From contig NZ_FUKO01000029.1 in assembly GCF_900163815.1 (NCBI RefSeq), positions 1 to 64,000 of the forward strand: a stretch of 64,000 nt of DNA, written 5' to 3'. Source of the DNA: Microbacterium esteraromaticum. Lineage in GTDB: Bacteria; Actinomycetota; Actinomycetes; Actinomycetales; Microbacteriaceae. Under the pieces are notes generated by a model. It saw nothing but the letters and a program-made list of their open reading frames with translations, was not told where the DNA came from and ran no database searches. The translations under genes and the position numbers were made by a program. Of the stretch, positions 20,738 through 29,461 are shown piece by piece (position 1 is the first letter of the stretch; the number at the start of each line of letters is the position of its first letter).

Positions 20738-21301
20738 TCACGAGTACTCGACCGTTCGTGAGGGCAGTGCCAACGTCGAAGCTGCGGTGATGAAGGTGGA
20801 AAGTGTGCCGTGGAACAGTTCGTTTGGGTGGTGTTCGCCTGTGGAGGGGTCGACGGGATACGCCTCGATCATGCGCGCGCCGCTGTCGCGCGCGTAATCG
20901 ATGGCAGCGGTGAGGAGCGCTGTGTTGAGACCCCTGCCGCGGTGCTCCTTGCGCACGACGAAGCAGCTGACGCTCCAGACCGATTCGTCGTCAAGAGGTT
21001 CGGCGGTCGCTGCCGCGATCGCGCGGGTGTGGATGATGCGCAACTGTCTTGTACGCGGGCCGATTCGGATCCACCCTGCCGCCTCGCCATCGATGTAGGC
21101 GACGAGTCCGGGTGGGGGACCGCTGTCGACTTCGTCGTGGAGTGCGTCCTGGCGCTGAGCGAGCGTCGTCTGATTCCAGTCCTTGTTGCGCAGCATCGGC
21201 CAGACGCACTGGCACGAGCGCCCATCACCACCGCCGGTCAGCGAATGCTGCACGTCGTTCCACCGGCTGGCTGTGGCACGCTCGGTTGAGATCGTCGACA
21301 T
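20738..21301 (-). CDS. GNAT family N-acetyltransferase
   Basis: 187 residues with the acetyl-CoA pyrophosphate-binding motif RKEHRGRGLNTALL (R-x-x-G-x-G/A) near residue 120, and an N-terminal CQCVWPMLRNKDW segment typical of a GNAT subgroup with conserved cysteine and tryptophan. The acceptor is unknown. It is the last chromosomal gene before the tRNA-Pro region and is transcribed away from it. Confidence 0.82.
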   Translation of the reverse strand: MSTISTERATASRWNDVQHSLTGGGDGRSCQCVWPMLRNKDWNQTTLAQRQDALHDEVDSGPPPGLVAYIDGEAAGWIRIGPRTRQLRIIHTRAIAAATAEPLDDESVWSVSCFVVRKEHRGRGLNTALLTAAIDYARDSGARMIEAYPVDPSTGEHHPNELFHGTLSTFITAASTLALPSRTVEYS

Positions 21302-21403
21302 GCTGGCACGCTACGCCGGGCCACCGACACGGGCAAGGATGTGACTCGCCCCGGAGGGCGCCACGCCCGAGAACCAAGGTTCGCGGCGCCTGTCTGCGTC
21401 GGC

Positions 21404-21436
21404 TAGGATAGTGGAGTTGCCCGCGCGAAAGCGCGG
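21404..21436 (+). promoter_or_regulatory. Probable tRNA promoter -10 and leader hairpin
   Basis: TAGGAT at 21404-21409 fits an actinobacterial -10, though the -35 is not obvious. It is followed by a perfect stem CCGCGC-GAAA-GCGCGG (21421-21436) ending 8 nt before the split tRNA-Pro. This is probably the original promoter of the tRNA locus. Confidence 0.4.
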
Positions 21437-21443
21437 TCGTCCA

Positions 21444-21487
<44 letters not shown>

Positions 21488-21523
21488 CGCGGTAGCCCAT
21501 CCACACAACTGAATATCGAGCCA

Positions 21524-21597
21524 CGGGATGTGGCGCAGCTTGGTAGCGCACCTGACTGGGGGTCAGGGGGTCGCAGGTTCAAATCCTGTCATCCCGA
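21524..21597 (+). tRNA. tRNA-Pro (anticodon GGG)
   Basis: Full 74-nt cloverleaf. The acceptor pairs CGGGATG with CATCCCG and the discriminator is A. The D stem is GCGC/GCGC, the anticodon stem CCTGA/TCAGG with loop CTGGGGG, and the T arm GCAGG-TTCAAAT-CCTGT. CCA is not encoded. It probably replaces the function of the split gene just upstream and may have come in with the island. Confidence 0.95.
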
Positions 21598-21602
21598 CGG
21601 AA

Positions 21603-21636
21603 AAGCCCTGATGAGAAGCACTTTTCATCAGGGCTT
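21603..21636 (+). terminator. Hairpin terminator after tRNA-Pro
   Basis: Perfect 12-bp inverted repeat (AAGCCCTGATGA / TCATCAGGGCTT) with a 10-nt loop, starting 6 nt after the tRNA. The flanking A-rich 5' and T-containing 3' sides fit an intrinsic terminator. Confidence 0.8.
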
Positions 21637-21778
21637 CGTCATTTCGTCCGACGAGTTTTCGTCGGACTCGGTCGCTCGCTGGCACCGAGGTCGAGAGCGC
21701 TGCTCGGAGCCGCTGTTGTGAAGCGCCGGGACACCGCCGGGACACAAGCGCCTCTTTCGGGGCCGTGTTGCCAACGAA

Positions 21779-23002
21779 TCACCGGCGCAGGTGGGTCGGC
21801 TGCGAGCGCCTCGCCCGCGGCGCCTGCGGCGCGTTCTGTGGCTGTGCGGCGAGGTACGCGTTGGCCTGCTCGGCGGCGGAGGCGAGGTGCCGATTGTCTG
21901 GGTGCAGATAGCCGCGGGTTGTCTCGATCGACTTGTGGCCGAGGATGCGCTGCAGAACGTGGAGCGGGATCCCCGCGTCGGCCATCCAGGTCGCTCCGGT
22001 GTGCCGGAGCCCGTGCCGGGTGAGAGATGGCAGCCCGAGGTCGGTGACGAGGCCATCCCATTTCGTCGCGTCACGCACGCTCGCGGTCGTGAGCACACCA
22101 CCGCGTGGCCCTTTCAAGAGGCGCTCTTCTGGTTCCCGGTTGGCGGTGAGCCGCTCCAGCACCGGGGTGAGGGCCTGCAGGATCGGGACGGGGCGGGCTT
22201 CCCGTCCCTTGGTCTGCTTGGTCACAAGTCCGCCGGAGCCAGGGTAGGTCTGCCGGCGGATCGTGACGATGTTGGTATCCCAGTCCACGTCCCCTACCTG
22301 GAGGCCGGCAACCTCGGAGCCTCGAGAGGCCAAGAGCGCGCAGAGCATGACGAAGTCCGAGTAGCTCTGATGCACCTGCCCGCAGAGGTCGGCCAGCGCG
22401 GTTAGGGCCGCGAGGTCAGGCAGTGCATGCGCCCTGGGGGAGGTGTCCCTCTCGTCCAAGGTGACTGCGGTCTTGCCGAGGCTTCGGCGAGACCGGTGCC
22501 GGGCGGGATTGCTGCTGAGCACGTCGTCGCGGACGGCTTCATCCAGTACCCGCACCAGCGGGGCGATGCTGTTCTTGATCGTCGACGCTGAATGCTTCGT
22601 TTCCCACTCATCGATGGTCCGATCGATCATCCCCGCGGTGATCGAGGAGATCGGCAGGTGCCCGAGCGCGGGTATGACCCGCAGTCGCATGCCGACCTTG
22701 TAGTTGTCCCCGGTGGAGGTCAGATCTAGGCCGCGGGTCCAGCGGTCGCCGATGACAGACAGGTAGTCGGCGAGGGTGATGTGTCGGTCGATGCCGATCG
22801 CCGAGGACGCCTGCAGGCCGGCGAAGAATGCCTCCGCTGCCTCCTCGTCGGGAACGACGAGCGCGCGCACCATCCGCTGTTTGGTCTGCGGGTCGGTCCA
22901 GCGCGCGCGGGCGCGGATGCCGGAGGGACGGTACTCCAGGTCGGTGGCGACCTTCACACCGATCGGCGGGATCGGGGGCGGAGTGGCCTCAGCGGTGCTC
23001 AT
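21779..23002 (-). CDS. int: Phage-type tyrosine integrase
   Basis: 407-residue integrase for insertion and excision of the element. An N-terminal AP2-like arm-binding part is followed by a core-binding domain (TLADYLSVIGDRW) and the catalytic domain. The arginine is in LASRGSEVAGL, the HxxR box in LTRHGLRHTGATW, the next histidine in LGHKSIETTRGY, and the tyrosine in GYLHPD. ATG at 23002 begins MSTAEATPPP and overlaps the end of the excisionase-like gene by 14 nt. Its location next to the tRNA-Pro 3' end is standard for tRNA-targeting integrases. Confidence 0.92.
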   Translation of the reverse strand: MSTAEATPPPIPPIGVKVATDLEYRPSGIRARARWTDPQTKQRMVRALVVPDEEAAEAFFAGLQASSAIGIDRHITLADYLSVIGDRWTRGLDLTSTGDNYKVGMRLRVIPALGHLPISSITAGMIDRTIDEWETKHSASTIKNSIAPLVRVLDEAVRDDVLSSNPARHRSRRSLGKTAVTLDERDTSPRAHALPDLAALTALADLCGQVHQSYSDFVMLCALLASRGSEVAGLQVGDVDWDTNIVTIRRQTYPGSGGLVTKQTKGREARPVPILQALTPVLERLTANREPEERLLKGPRGGVLTTASVRDATKWDGLVTDLGLPSLTRHGLRHTGATWMADAGIPLHVLQRILGHKSIETTRGYLHPDNRHLASAAEQANAYLAAQPQNAPQAPRARRSQPTHLRR

Positions 23003-23198
23003 CGCTCGAGAGCGCTGCCAGCCAGGCCTCGACCGCGTCGATCCGGTATCGGGTGATCCCTCCCACACGCAGGAACGGCGGTCCCTTCCGGTCCGCACGC
23101 CACCGGGACAGCGTCGACTCCGACACCTTCAGGTACGCGGCGACCTCGCGGCTATCCAGCAGCGGTGATACCAGGAGCTGCTCCGCGCCGTCGCTCAT
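22989..23198 (-). CDS. xis: Excisionase-like helix-turn-helix protein
   Basis: 69-residue AlpA/MerR-type HTH protein. LLDSREVAAYLKVSESTLSRW forms the helix-turn-helix, and ITRYRIDAVEAWL completes the wing. Such proteins act as recombination directionality factors or as regulators of the integrase. It overlaps int by 14 nt and the DUF4913 gene by 4 nt, so the three are probably one operon. Confidence 0.82.
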   Translation of the reverse strand: MSDGAEQLLVSPLLDSREVAAYLKVSESTLSRWRADRKGPPFLRVGGITRYRIDAVEAWLAALSSDEHR

Positions 23199-23806
23199 GG
23201 CCGGTCGCTCCAATCCGTATTGACGATCTCCCGGATGGTCGCGTCCTGCTCCCGCTGCCTCGCTTGCACTTGCGCCTCCACGAAGGCGAGGAAGTCCTCG
23301 GTGCGTGCAGTCACGGGTCGTTCGCTGGTGTCCTGCTCGGTCCAGTCCTCGGCCTCGCCGCCGGGCCACGGAGTGATGCGGGTGGGGCGGTCGCGGTCCA
23401 GGCGGGTGCCGGCGATGGTAACCCAATCGCGGAGTCGCTCGCGGGCGATCGCGAAGTCGTGGTGCCAGGCGAGGGCCTGGTTGCCCTTGGCTTGCGGGTC
23501 GTAGCAGAACAGCCAGTGCTGACGCAGCGCGGAGAGCTCCCACAGCAACTCGGGGTGGCGATGCCACATCGGCGGAATGATCTGCGCGGGCAGCCCATAC
23601 TCGTGGCGGACCCAGTCGACCCACGCATTCAGCTCCAGGAGCTCGTGCTCAAGATCGTCCGGGGGCAGGGCGCGCCAGTTGATCGGTCGCGGCACTTCGC
23701 CGAGGACATCGGTGATGTGCTGGGCGTACTGCTCGGCGACGACCCGCTGCACCTCGGCGACAGCGTTCTCATCCAGGTCAGGCTGGTTCTCCTCGGACGT
23801 GGTCAT
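23195..23806 (-). CDS. DUF4913 domain protein
   Basis: 203 residues. The central block (HELLELNAWVDWVRHEYGLP to LREL-like helices, including ELLWELSALRQHW) matches the DUF4913 family, found on actinobacterial plasmids and integrative elements next to integrase genes. No catalytic motif is visible and function is unknown. Start ATG 23806 has AAGGAG upstream. It is separated from ssb by a strong hairpin. Confidence 0.75.
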   Translation of the reverse strand: MTTSEENQPDLDENAVAEVQRVVAEQYAQHITDVLGEVPRPINWRALPPDDLEHELLELNAWVDWVRHEYGLPAQIIPPMWHRHPELLWELSALRQHWLFCYDPQAKGNQALAWHHDFAIARERLRDWVTIAGTRLDRDRPTRITPWPGGEAEDWTEQDTSERPVTARTEDFLAFVEAQVQARQREQDATIREIVNTDWSDRP

Positions 23807-23849
23807 GGCGTGACTCCTTGGGGCACAGTGCGCGGGGGAAGAAAGAGAA

Positions 23850-23892
23850 GGGGCGTCGCCGGCGGGGGCTGCGGGGCCGCCGGCGACGCCCC
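23850..23892 (-). terminator. Strong hairpin terminator after the element's ssb gene
   Basis: A perfect 15-bp GC-rich inverted repeat (arms 23850-23864 and 23878-23892, loop 13 nt) starts 3 nt past the ssb stop. It is followed, on the minus strand, by a pyrimidine-rich TTCTCTTTCTTCCC tract. It separates ssb transcription from the DUF4913-xis-int operon. Confidence 0.8.
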
Positions 23893-23894
23893 GG

Positions 23895-24395
23895 CTATCG
23901 GGCGACCGGCTCGCGCTGGGCAGAGGCGGCGGCGGCCGCGCCCGTCGCCGGTGCGGCGTCAAGCTCCTGCTCGCGCCGGGCCAGCGCAGCCGCCGCAGGG
24001 TCGGCCTCCTGAGCTTCGCGGTCGGGTGCGCTCTGCTCCTGGGTCCGCTGCTCCGTGCGGCCGCGCTGGAGGTGGATGGTGCTGAGGTTGTTGTCGGGGC
24101 CGATGCTGGAGGCGATGAACCGCTCGCGCTGCTCGCCGTTGTGCTCGGAGGCATCCACGCGGCCGGTGGCGACGAAGTTGTCGCCGTTGCGGAAGGTCTC
24201 TGCGGCGCGCGTCGCTGAGGCGTTGAACATCACCAGCTGCGTGCGGACGGCCGGCGGGAACGTGCCGTCCTCGTTCGGGTTCGGATCCTGCAGGCCGACC
24301 CACGCGAACAGCCGGTTCCGGCCGTTCTCCGAGGTGGTCAGCTCGGGATCCGACATGAAGTGCCCCACGACTCCGGGGCGAGTAGGAATGGCCAT
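23895..24395 (-). CDS. Single-stranded DNA-binding protein of the element
   Basis: 166-residue SSB with an OB fold in the first ~105 residues (GVVGHFMSDPELTTSENGRN, then RTQLVMFNASATRAAETF and FVATGRVDAS). The tail is Ala/Glu/Arg-rich and ends REPVAR instead of the acidic DDDIPF-type tip that recruits partner proteins in housekeeping SSBs. It probably coats transferred or replicating element DNA. ATG at 24395 is preceded by GGGAAGGG. Confidence 0.85.
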   Translation of the reverse strand: MAIPTRPGVVGHFMSDPELTTSENGRNRLFAWVGLQDPNPNEDGTFPPAVRTQLVMFNASATRAAETFRNGDNFVATGRVDASEHNGEQRERFIASSIGPDNNLSTIHLQRGRTEQRTQEQSAPDREAQEADPAAAALARREQELDAAPATGAAAAASAQREPVAR

Positions 24396-24441
24396 GCCCT
24401 TCCCCTTCTTTCGCTGTCGACTGATTCGCCCGCGGTTGCGG

Positions 24442-24462
24442 GGTCACCCATCAGGTGCGACC
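24442..24462 (-). promoter_or_regulatory. Leader box/hairpin upstream of ssb
   Basis: On the minus strand it reads GGTCGCACC-TGATG-GGTGACC, a near-perfect hairpin. It holds the ACCTG box that recurs before many genes of this element; the box starts 57 nt from the ssb ATG. A second stem (CCCGC/GCGGG) lies between box and start. Because the segment is palindromic and lies between divergent genes, it could also serve the dprA-like gene. Confidence 0.5.
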
Positions 24463-24526
24463 GACGGCAGGAGAAACCGTCTGCCTACCTCCTCTTGGAA
24501 CAGATCGAGCAGAAAGGAGCGCGCCG

Positions 24527-25531
24527 ATGGACAGGTTCACGGGCCTGCGGTGGGACGAGCGCGCCGCTCGGGTCATGATCGCTACCGCCTTCGAGCCCGG
24601 CAACACGGTCACCGGGTCGCTGCTGGACGCCGAAGGCCCGATCGCGACGCTGCGGCTGGCCGACAGCGACGACCCCATTCCAGGGCTCAGCGCGAAGGAG
24701 GCGGCAGCCTGGCGGGGACCCGTGCAAGCGCGGCTGAACCCCCAACAGGTTGATCACGCTCTCGAGCAGACGGAGCGTCAGGACATGAGGATTCTGATCC
24801 CCGGCGACTACGGCTGGCCGACAGAGCTCGACCAGCTCGGCTCCCGGACGCCAGCCGCGCTCTGGGCGAAGGGTCGGCCCTCTTCCCTGGCACATCCGGA
24901 GGCCGCGAGGATCGCTGTGGTCGGCGCCGAGGCGGCGTCCACGTACGGCTACGAGATGGCGACCGCACTCACCGGGGACCTCGCTCAGACAGGGATCCAT
25001 ATCGTCTCGGGTGGTTCGTACGGCATCGATGCCGCCGCGCATCGCGCCGCGATGCTGAATGGAACGACCACGATCGCGGTAATGCCGACCGGGTTGGATC
25101 GCGTCTACCAGATGGGAAACTCGGACCTCTACCGGCGGATCGAGGAGACGGGCCTGCTCCTCAGCGAGCTACCTCCAGGAACGACCCTCACCCGTGGGCG
25201 GACTCAACAACGGACGCGCCTCATCGCGGCATTGTCGGATGGCGTCCTCCTGGTGGAAGCAGACGCGCGATCCTCGGCAATCAATGTCCTTCGTGAGGCG
25301 ACTGCCTTGCGACGACCAGTCGGCGCGGTGCCGGGTCCGATCACCCGCCCTGTGAGTGCGGGCCCGAATCTATGGATCCAAAGCGGGCAGGCGATGCTCG
25401 TGACCTCGGCGACGGACGCGCGCAAGTTCCTGCTGAGCAATCCAGCCCGCCCAGGCCGCGAGCGTCACCTCACCGAGTTCGAGACGCCTGCCGTGGCAGA
25501 TCCTCCCGCGCCGGACTGGCTCCGCCGCTAG
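24527..25531 (+). CDS. DprA/Smf-like DNA-processing protein
   Basis: 334-residue member of the DprA family. The Rossmann-like core contains RIAVVGAEAASTYGYEMA, the signature SGGSYGIDAAAHRAAM and LPPGTTLTRGRTQQRTRLIA, and VGAVPGPITRPVSAGPN. Housekeeping DprA binds single-stranded DNA and loads RecA; copies on mobile elements are frequent and may protect or process the incoming strand. It runs opposite to the surrounding genes. AAAGGAG lies 8 nt before ATG 24527. Confidence 0.82.
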   Translation: MDRFTGLRWDERAARVMIATAFEPGNTVTGSLLDAEGPIATLRLADSDDPIPGLSAKEAAAWRGPVQARLNPQQVDHALEQTERQDMRILIPGDYGWPTELDQLGSRTPAALWAKGRPSSLAHPEAARIAVVGAEAASTYGYEMATALTGDLAQTGIHIVSGGSYGIDAAAHRAAMLNGTTTIAVMPTGLDRVYQMGNSDLYRRIEETGLLLSELPPGTTLTRGRTQQRTRLIAALSDGVLLVEADARSSAINVLREATALRRPVGAVPGPITRPVSAGPNLWIQSGQAMLVTSATDARKFLLSNPARPGRERHLTEFETPAVADPPAPDWLRR

Positions 25532-25556
25532 CGCCCCGCCCCCCAACCGGAATGCG

Positions 25557-27320
25557 TCAGTGGCCGGCACGTAGTGCGGCCTCCACGGCGGCGCGGTCTT
25601 CCCGCAGCTGGGAGGCGTCCCGGCGGCTCGGCCAGGCGCGCAGATCGGTGACGATCGGGCGGGCGGTGCGGAGCATGACGATCCCGGTGCCGAACGGCAA
25701 CGTTCGGAGCACGTCGGGCGGGAGGATCGGGACCCGTCGGATGGAGCGCTGGCTGGAGTGCGCGCCGTAGGCGTCGGTCGTGTACGAGTCCGTGCCCTCG
25801 TCGCGTTCCCCGATCAGCGTCGACAGGTCCTGCAGGTCCCGGCTGTTGGATGCGCCGCCGAGGATCACCTTCACGATTGACGCGTCCCAGATCGCGTTCG
25901 CATTGTTTTCGCCCCACTTCTCCCGCGCCTGGGCGAGCGACTGGAGCACTGGGAGCGTCGTGATGCCCGTCCCGCCGCCCTCAGCCATGAGGGTCGGCAG
26001 GCTCGGCAGCGGTGACAAGTTGCCGATCTCGTCGAGCGCAAGCAGCAACGGAGGGTCCATCCGGGCGCCAGGGGAGCGGGCGGCGATCTTCCGGGCCGCC
26101 TCCACGAGGTCCTCGATGAACGCGGCCACCAGCGCCGCGGACGCACCTGCCCCAGCACCGGTGGCGAGGAGGAACAGGGTGCCGCCTGCCCGGAGGAACG
26201 TCTCCGGGTCGAACTCCTCTCCGGGAGCCGGGGACACGGCGTCGAGCACGCGCGGATCGGCCAGCGCTGCCAGGGCGAGGGACACGCCCTGCCAGATGCT
26301 GTCGCGGGTGCGGGGGTCGGCCTGCACCATCGCGTCCAGGCTCTCGGCCCATCCGTCGGCCGCGCCGGGGTGCGAGGAGAGCACTCGGACGGCGTCGGCG
26401 GCGAGCGTGGGATTCAGGGCCCACTGGTAGAGGGTCTTCGCGTCGCGCCCGTCGAGGGCGGCTGCGTGCAGCAGCGCCTGGATCGCGCTGGTGGTCTTGC
26501 CTTCCCAGAAGCCGGCGTCCTGCACCCCGCCGAAGCCTGTGGCCGTCGCCAACCCTTTCGCTCGGATCATGGCTGTGAGGGGGTCCTGGCAGCCGCGCAC
26601 GGGCGACCACCGCAGCCCAGCGGGCAGGCCCGGGGCAAGCTGCTGTGGATCGAACACGGCCACCGGACCCTTCCGCGCCCGCGCGCGGAGCGTGGCCGTG
26701 AGGTTGTCCGGCCGGGTCGAGGTCGTGATCACCGCCCCGGGGGCGTCCAGGACGCTGTTGATCACGATGTGCAAGCCCTTGCCGGAGCGGGGCGGACCGA
26801 TCAGGAGGATGCTGTCCTCGATCGTCGCCCACACCTGTCCGCCCTTGCTCGAGCCGAGCAGGTAGCCCACGTCGCCTGGGGTGGCCTTGCCGGTCAGCGA
26901 GGGCCGCAGCGTGCTGGCGCGCTTCACGAGGGTCTTGCCGGATGCGACCCGGGCGATCTCCCCGCCGGTCGCGGTGCCCGCCAGCTGGTGCGGGTTCGTA
27001 CTCGAGCGCGCGCGACGGATCGCCCGGAAAACGAATACGCCTGCCGTGCCGAGCACGCCGAGCAGGACGACGACCAGAAGCCAGTAGACGACCGGGTTCA
27101 GGCCGTCAGCCCCGATTGCCGCCCCTGGGTCGGCCGGGGATGCCAGGACGCCGAGCCCGTCGGTGAGGCTCCCGGACGGCTCCGGGAGGCCGGTGAGGAA
27201 CGCGGCCGCGCTGCCGGCCACTCGGAGCACGCCGCCGAGGGCGATGGCGGCGACCAGTGCGCCAAGGGCGACGTTCAGCAGGGCATCGTTGGCGGGGCGG
27301 GCCTGTCCGGGCGCGGCCAT
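25557..27320 (-). CDS. VirD4/TraG-type coupling ATPase
   Basis: 587-residue type IV secretion coupling protein that would feed DNA substrate to the channel. Two N-terminal membrane helices (about 15-40 and 77-98) are followed by Walker A GPPRSGKGLH (about 174) and Walker B LLLALDEIGNL (about 430). The C-terminal PFGTGIVMLRTARPIV is typical of TraG/TraD homologues. ATG 27320 has AGGAGG upstream within a hairpin-containing leader. It is the promoter-distal gene of the transfer operon. Confidence 0.9.
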   Translation of the reverse strand: MAAPGQARPANDALLNVALGALVAAIALGGVLRVAGSAAAFLTGLPEPSGSLTDGLGVLASPADPGAAIGADGLNPVVYWLLVVVLLGVLGTAGVFVFRAIRRARSSTNPHQLAGTATGGEIARVASGKTLVKRASTLRPSLTGKATPGDVGYLLGSSKGGQVWATIEDSILLIGPPRSGKGLHIVINSVLDAPGAVITTSTRPDNLTATLRARARKGPVAVFDPQQLAPGLPAGLRWSPVRGCQDPLTAMIRAKGLATATGFGGVQDAGFWEGKTTSAIQALLHAAALDGRDAKTLYQWALNPTLAADAVRVLSSHPGAADGWAESLDAMVQADPRTRDSIWQGVSLALAALADPRVLDAVSPAPGEEFDPETFLRAGGTLFLLATGAGAGASAALVAAFIEDLVEAARKIAARSPGARMDPPLLLALDEIGNLSPLPSLPTLMAEGGGTGITTLPVLQSLAQAREKWGENNANAIWDASIVKVILGGASNSRDLQDLSTLIGERDEGTDSYTTDAYGAHSSQRSIRRVPILPPDVLRTLPFGTGIVMLRTARPIVTDLRAWPSRRDASQLREDRAAVEAALRAGH

Positions 27321-27330
27321 GACGCCTCCT

Positions 27331-27359
27331 TCCTGACCCGTCCGTGCGGCGGGTCAGGA
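27331..27359 (-). promoter_or_regulatory. Leader hairpin in front of the coupling-ATPase gene
   Basis: Perfect 10-bp stem TCCTGACCCG/CGGGTCAGGA with a 9-nt loop. It ends immediately before the AGGAGG ribosome site of the VirD4 gene. A TACCTCGC sequence, a variant of the recurrent ACCTG box, lies just upstream of it on the minus strand. Confidence 0.6.
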
Positions 27360-27381
27360 GCGAGGTAGGGCCCGGCGAAGG

Positions 27382-27870
27382 TCAGTCGGCGCGCTGAATC
27401 GAGAGAGTGCCCGAGATACGACCCAACAGGATCACCTCGCCGGTGACCGTCGCCTTCTCCGCCCGATCCACCAGGGCGCGAGCGGTCCCGTTGCCGCCGG
27501 CGGAGGTATGCCGCAGCACGAGGGCGATCGCGACGTCCTCGCCCGGAACGAACCCTTCGGACGTGAACTCGACCAGCACCGGTCCCGGCGCAGCTGGCGG
27601 TATCGGCGCGTCACCGGGCACAGCTACCGGGGTGATGATGTCGGCCCAGACGCTGCCGTCCAGCTCGTGGACCTCGACCCGAGTGGGGCTGTGCAGCCGG
27701 GTGACCAGCTCGCCGATCGCCCGGCCAAGCTCGTCCCGGGTCGTCGGCGCGGCAGGGATGCGCTGCCCGTTCACGGTCAGCACGATGTGCTCTTCGGAAA
27801 TGACCTCCGCAATGATCAACGGCAGCACCGCCGGGACAGCTTCGGGGTCGCTCTTGCGCCACATCCTCAC
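27382..27870 (-). CDS. Unknown protein of the transfer operon, 162 aa
   Basis: No family recognised. The protein begins MRMWRKSDPE and has alternating β-prone segments (IAEVISEEHIVLTVNGQRIP, GPVLVEFTSEGFVPGEDVAI). It lacks membrane segments and cysteines. GTG 27870 overlaps the VirB4 stop (GTGA), so it is translated with VirB4; ATG 27864 is an alternative start. Its position between VirB4 and VirD4 suggests a transfer accessory role. Confidence 0.65.
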   Translation of the reverse strand: MRMWRKSDPEAVPAVLPLIIAEVISEEHIVLTVNGQRIPAAPTTRDELGRAIGELVTRLHSPTRVEVHELDGSVWADIITPVAVPGDAPIPPAAPGPVLVEFTSEGFVPGEDVAIALVLRHTSAGGNGTARALVDRAEKATVTGEVILLGRISGTLSIQRAD

Positions 27871-29417
27871 GCCGCCGTACCCTTATCGAAAGGCCCCAGC
27901 GATGCTCCCGGATCCGTGAACTTGCGGGCTTCCCCAGTCATCCGGCCGGTCGTATCGAAGGCCGCCAGCTCGCTCGGGTGCAGTTGATGCTGGATCACGA
28001 AGGACCTGTCCTTGATCCGCCACAGGCCCTGCCCGGTGCCCAGAGTGGGCAGCAGCCGCTGCTCGGTTCCGGTGAGCCCGAGGGTCTGCGCGGTGACGCC
28101 CAGCTGGTCGCTCTCTTGCCGATAGATGATCCTCGTCTCCGCATTGGCGAGCAGGCTGCCGGCCAGCGCCCGCATGGCTGAGCCGCTGTCGCCGACGGTG
28201 TCCAGATCCGTCAACTTGTGGAAAATCAAGAGGTTCGCGATGCCGTAGTGGCGGCTGAGGCGCCACTGCGCGTCCATCCGCCGCAGCAGCGACGGATGGC
28301 TCATCAGCCTCCACGCCTCGTCGTACACGACCCATCTCTGCCCGCCTGCCGGGTCGAGGAGCGCGGCTTCCATCCACGCGGAGGAGCAGGTCATCAGCAC
28401 GCTGATGAGGGTCGAGTTCTCCACCACCCGGGAGAGGTCGAGGCTGATCATCGGCAGCGTGGGGTCGAAGGTCACGGTGGAGGGCCCGTCGAACAATCCG
28501 GCCAGGTCGCCGGCGACGAGTCTGCGCAGCGCGTGGCCGACGAGGCGGCCGTCTTCGGCGAGGCGCCCGTCGAGGTTGTCGGCGGAGTCGGGGGCGAGGA
28601 TGCGTTCGACGATCATGGGCAGGATCGGCACGGAGGCCTGCGCGACAGTTGCGCGCAGCGCAAGGTCGATCGCGGTGTGCTCCAGAGGAGAGAGGGGTCG
28701 CTCGAGGACGGTCTCGGCCAGCGCCCCGATCAGGTCGCGACGACGGGAGGCGATGGTGGAGGTCCACTCGGCCTCGGAGAGGCCGGCGGGTCGGTAACCC
28801 TGGTCCAGGGGGTTGAGGCGGGTGCGGAGGCCGTGCCCCAGGATGATGGCCTTTCCGCCGACTGCTTCGGCGATCGCGGAATGCTCGCCCTTGGGGTCGC
28901 CGGGAACGTAGACGCGGCGTCCGAAGGCGATGCTGCGCGTGTAGAGGCTCTTGGCGAGGCTCGATTTCCCGGCGCCCACGATGCCGGCCAAAACGAGGTT
29001 CGGGGCGGTGATCAGCCCCCGCTGATACAAGTGCCACGGGTCGTAGACGAAGCTGCCGCCCGAGTAGAGATCCTGCCCTACGAAAACACCGCTGGAGCCC
29101 AGGCCGCCCTCCGCGAGGAAGGGATACGCGCCCTGGAGCGTCGCGGAGGTGTCCTGGTGGGTGGGCACCCGGAACGGCCGGTAGGAGCGCAGCGCCGCGG
29201 GGCCGGGCTCGCCGCCGCGGGGCAGGTAGGTAATGGCGCGCGCTTCGGCGCGCTGGGCGTCGTAGCGTGCCTTCTGCTCGGCGCGGGTGGCCGCCTGATC
29301 GTTGGCGAGGACGGCCTCGGCGGCCTTCTGGCGTTGCCGGCGGCCGCGGCGGCTGCCCCGCCCGGTCTCGACGAGGACGGTGGAGTAGAGCTTGCGGCGG
29401 CTGCGATCGGGATCCAT
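27867..29417 (-). CDS. VirB4/TraE-type conjugation ATPase
   Basis: 516-residue ATPase expected to power assembly of the secretion channel. Walker A is GIVGAGKSSLAKSL (about residue 150). The Walker B region QRWVVYDEAWRLMSHPSLLR and the following RHYGIANLLIFHKLTDL are classical VirB4/TraC signatures. The first ~60 residues are very basic. ATG 29417 begins MDPDRSRRK and has GGAAGG upstream. An open frame continues through the next gene region, but that part has no coding character. Confidence 0.9.
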   Translation of the reverse strand: MDPDRSRRKLYSTVLVETGRGSRRGRRQRQKAAEAVLANDQAATRAEQKARYDAQRAEARAITYLPRGGEPGPAALRSYRPFRVPTHQDTSATLQGAYPFLAEGGLGSSGVFVGQDLYSGGSFVYDPWHLYQRGLITAPNLVLAGIVGAGKSSLAKSLYTRSIAFGRRVYVPGDPKGEHSAIAEAVGGKAIILGHGLRTRLNPLDQGYRPAGLSEAEWTSTIASRRRDLIGALAETVLERPLSPLEHTAIDLALRATVAQASVPILPMIVERILAPDSADNLDGRLAEDGRLVGHALRRLVAGDLAGLFDGPSTVTFDPTLPMISLDLSRVVENSTLISVLMTCSSAWMEAALLDPAGGQRWVVYDEAWRLMSHPSLLRRMDAQWRLSRHYGIANLLIFHKLTDLDTVGDSGSAMRALAGSLLANAETRIIYRQESDQLGVTAQTLGLTGTEQRLLPTLGTGQGLWRIKDRSFVIQHQLHPSELAAFDTTGRMTGEARKFTDPGASLGPFDKGTAA

Positions 29418-29431
29418 GACGGGGCCTTCCT

Positions 29432-29454
29432 TCCGGGGTCGGTGCCGGACAGGT
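29432..29454 (-). promoter_or_regulatory. ACCTG box and hairpin leader of the VirB4 gene
   Basis: The box (CAGGT on the + strand at 29450-29454) starts 33 nt from the start codon. It is directly followed on the minus strand by a TCCGG/CCGGA stem with an 8-nt loop, then GGAAGGAAGG. Confidence 0.5.
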
Positions 29455-29461
29455 AAGGGCT

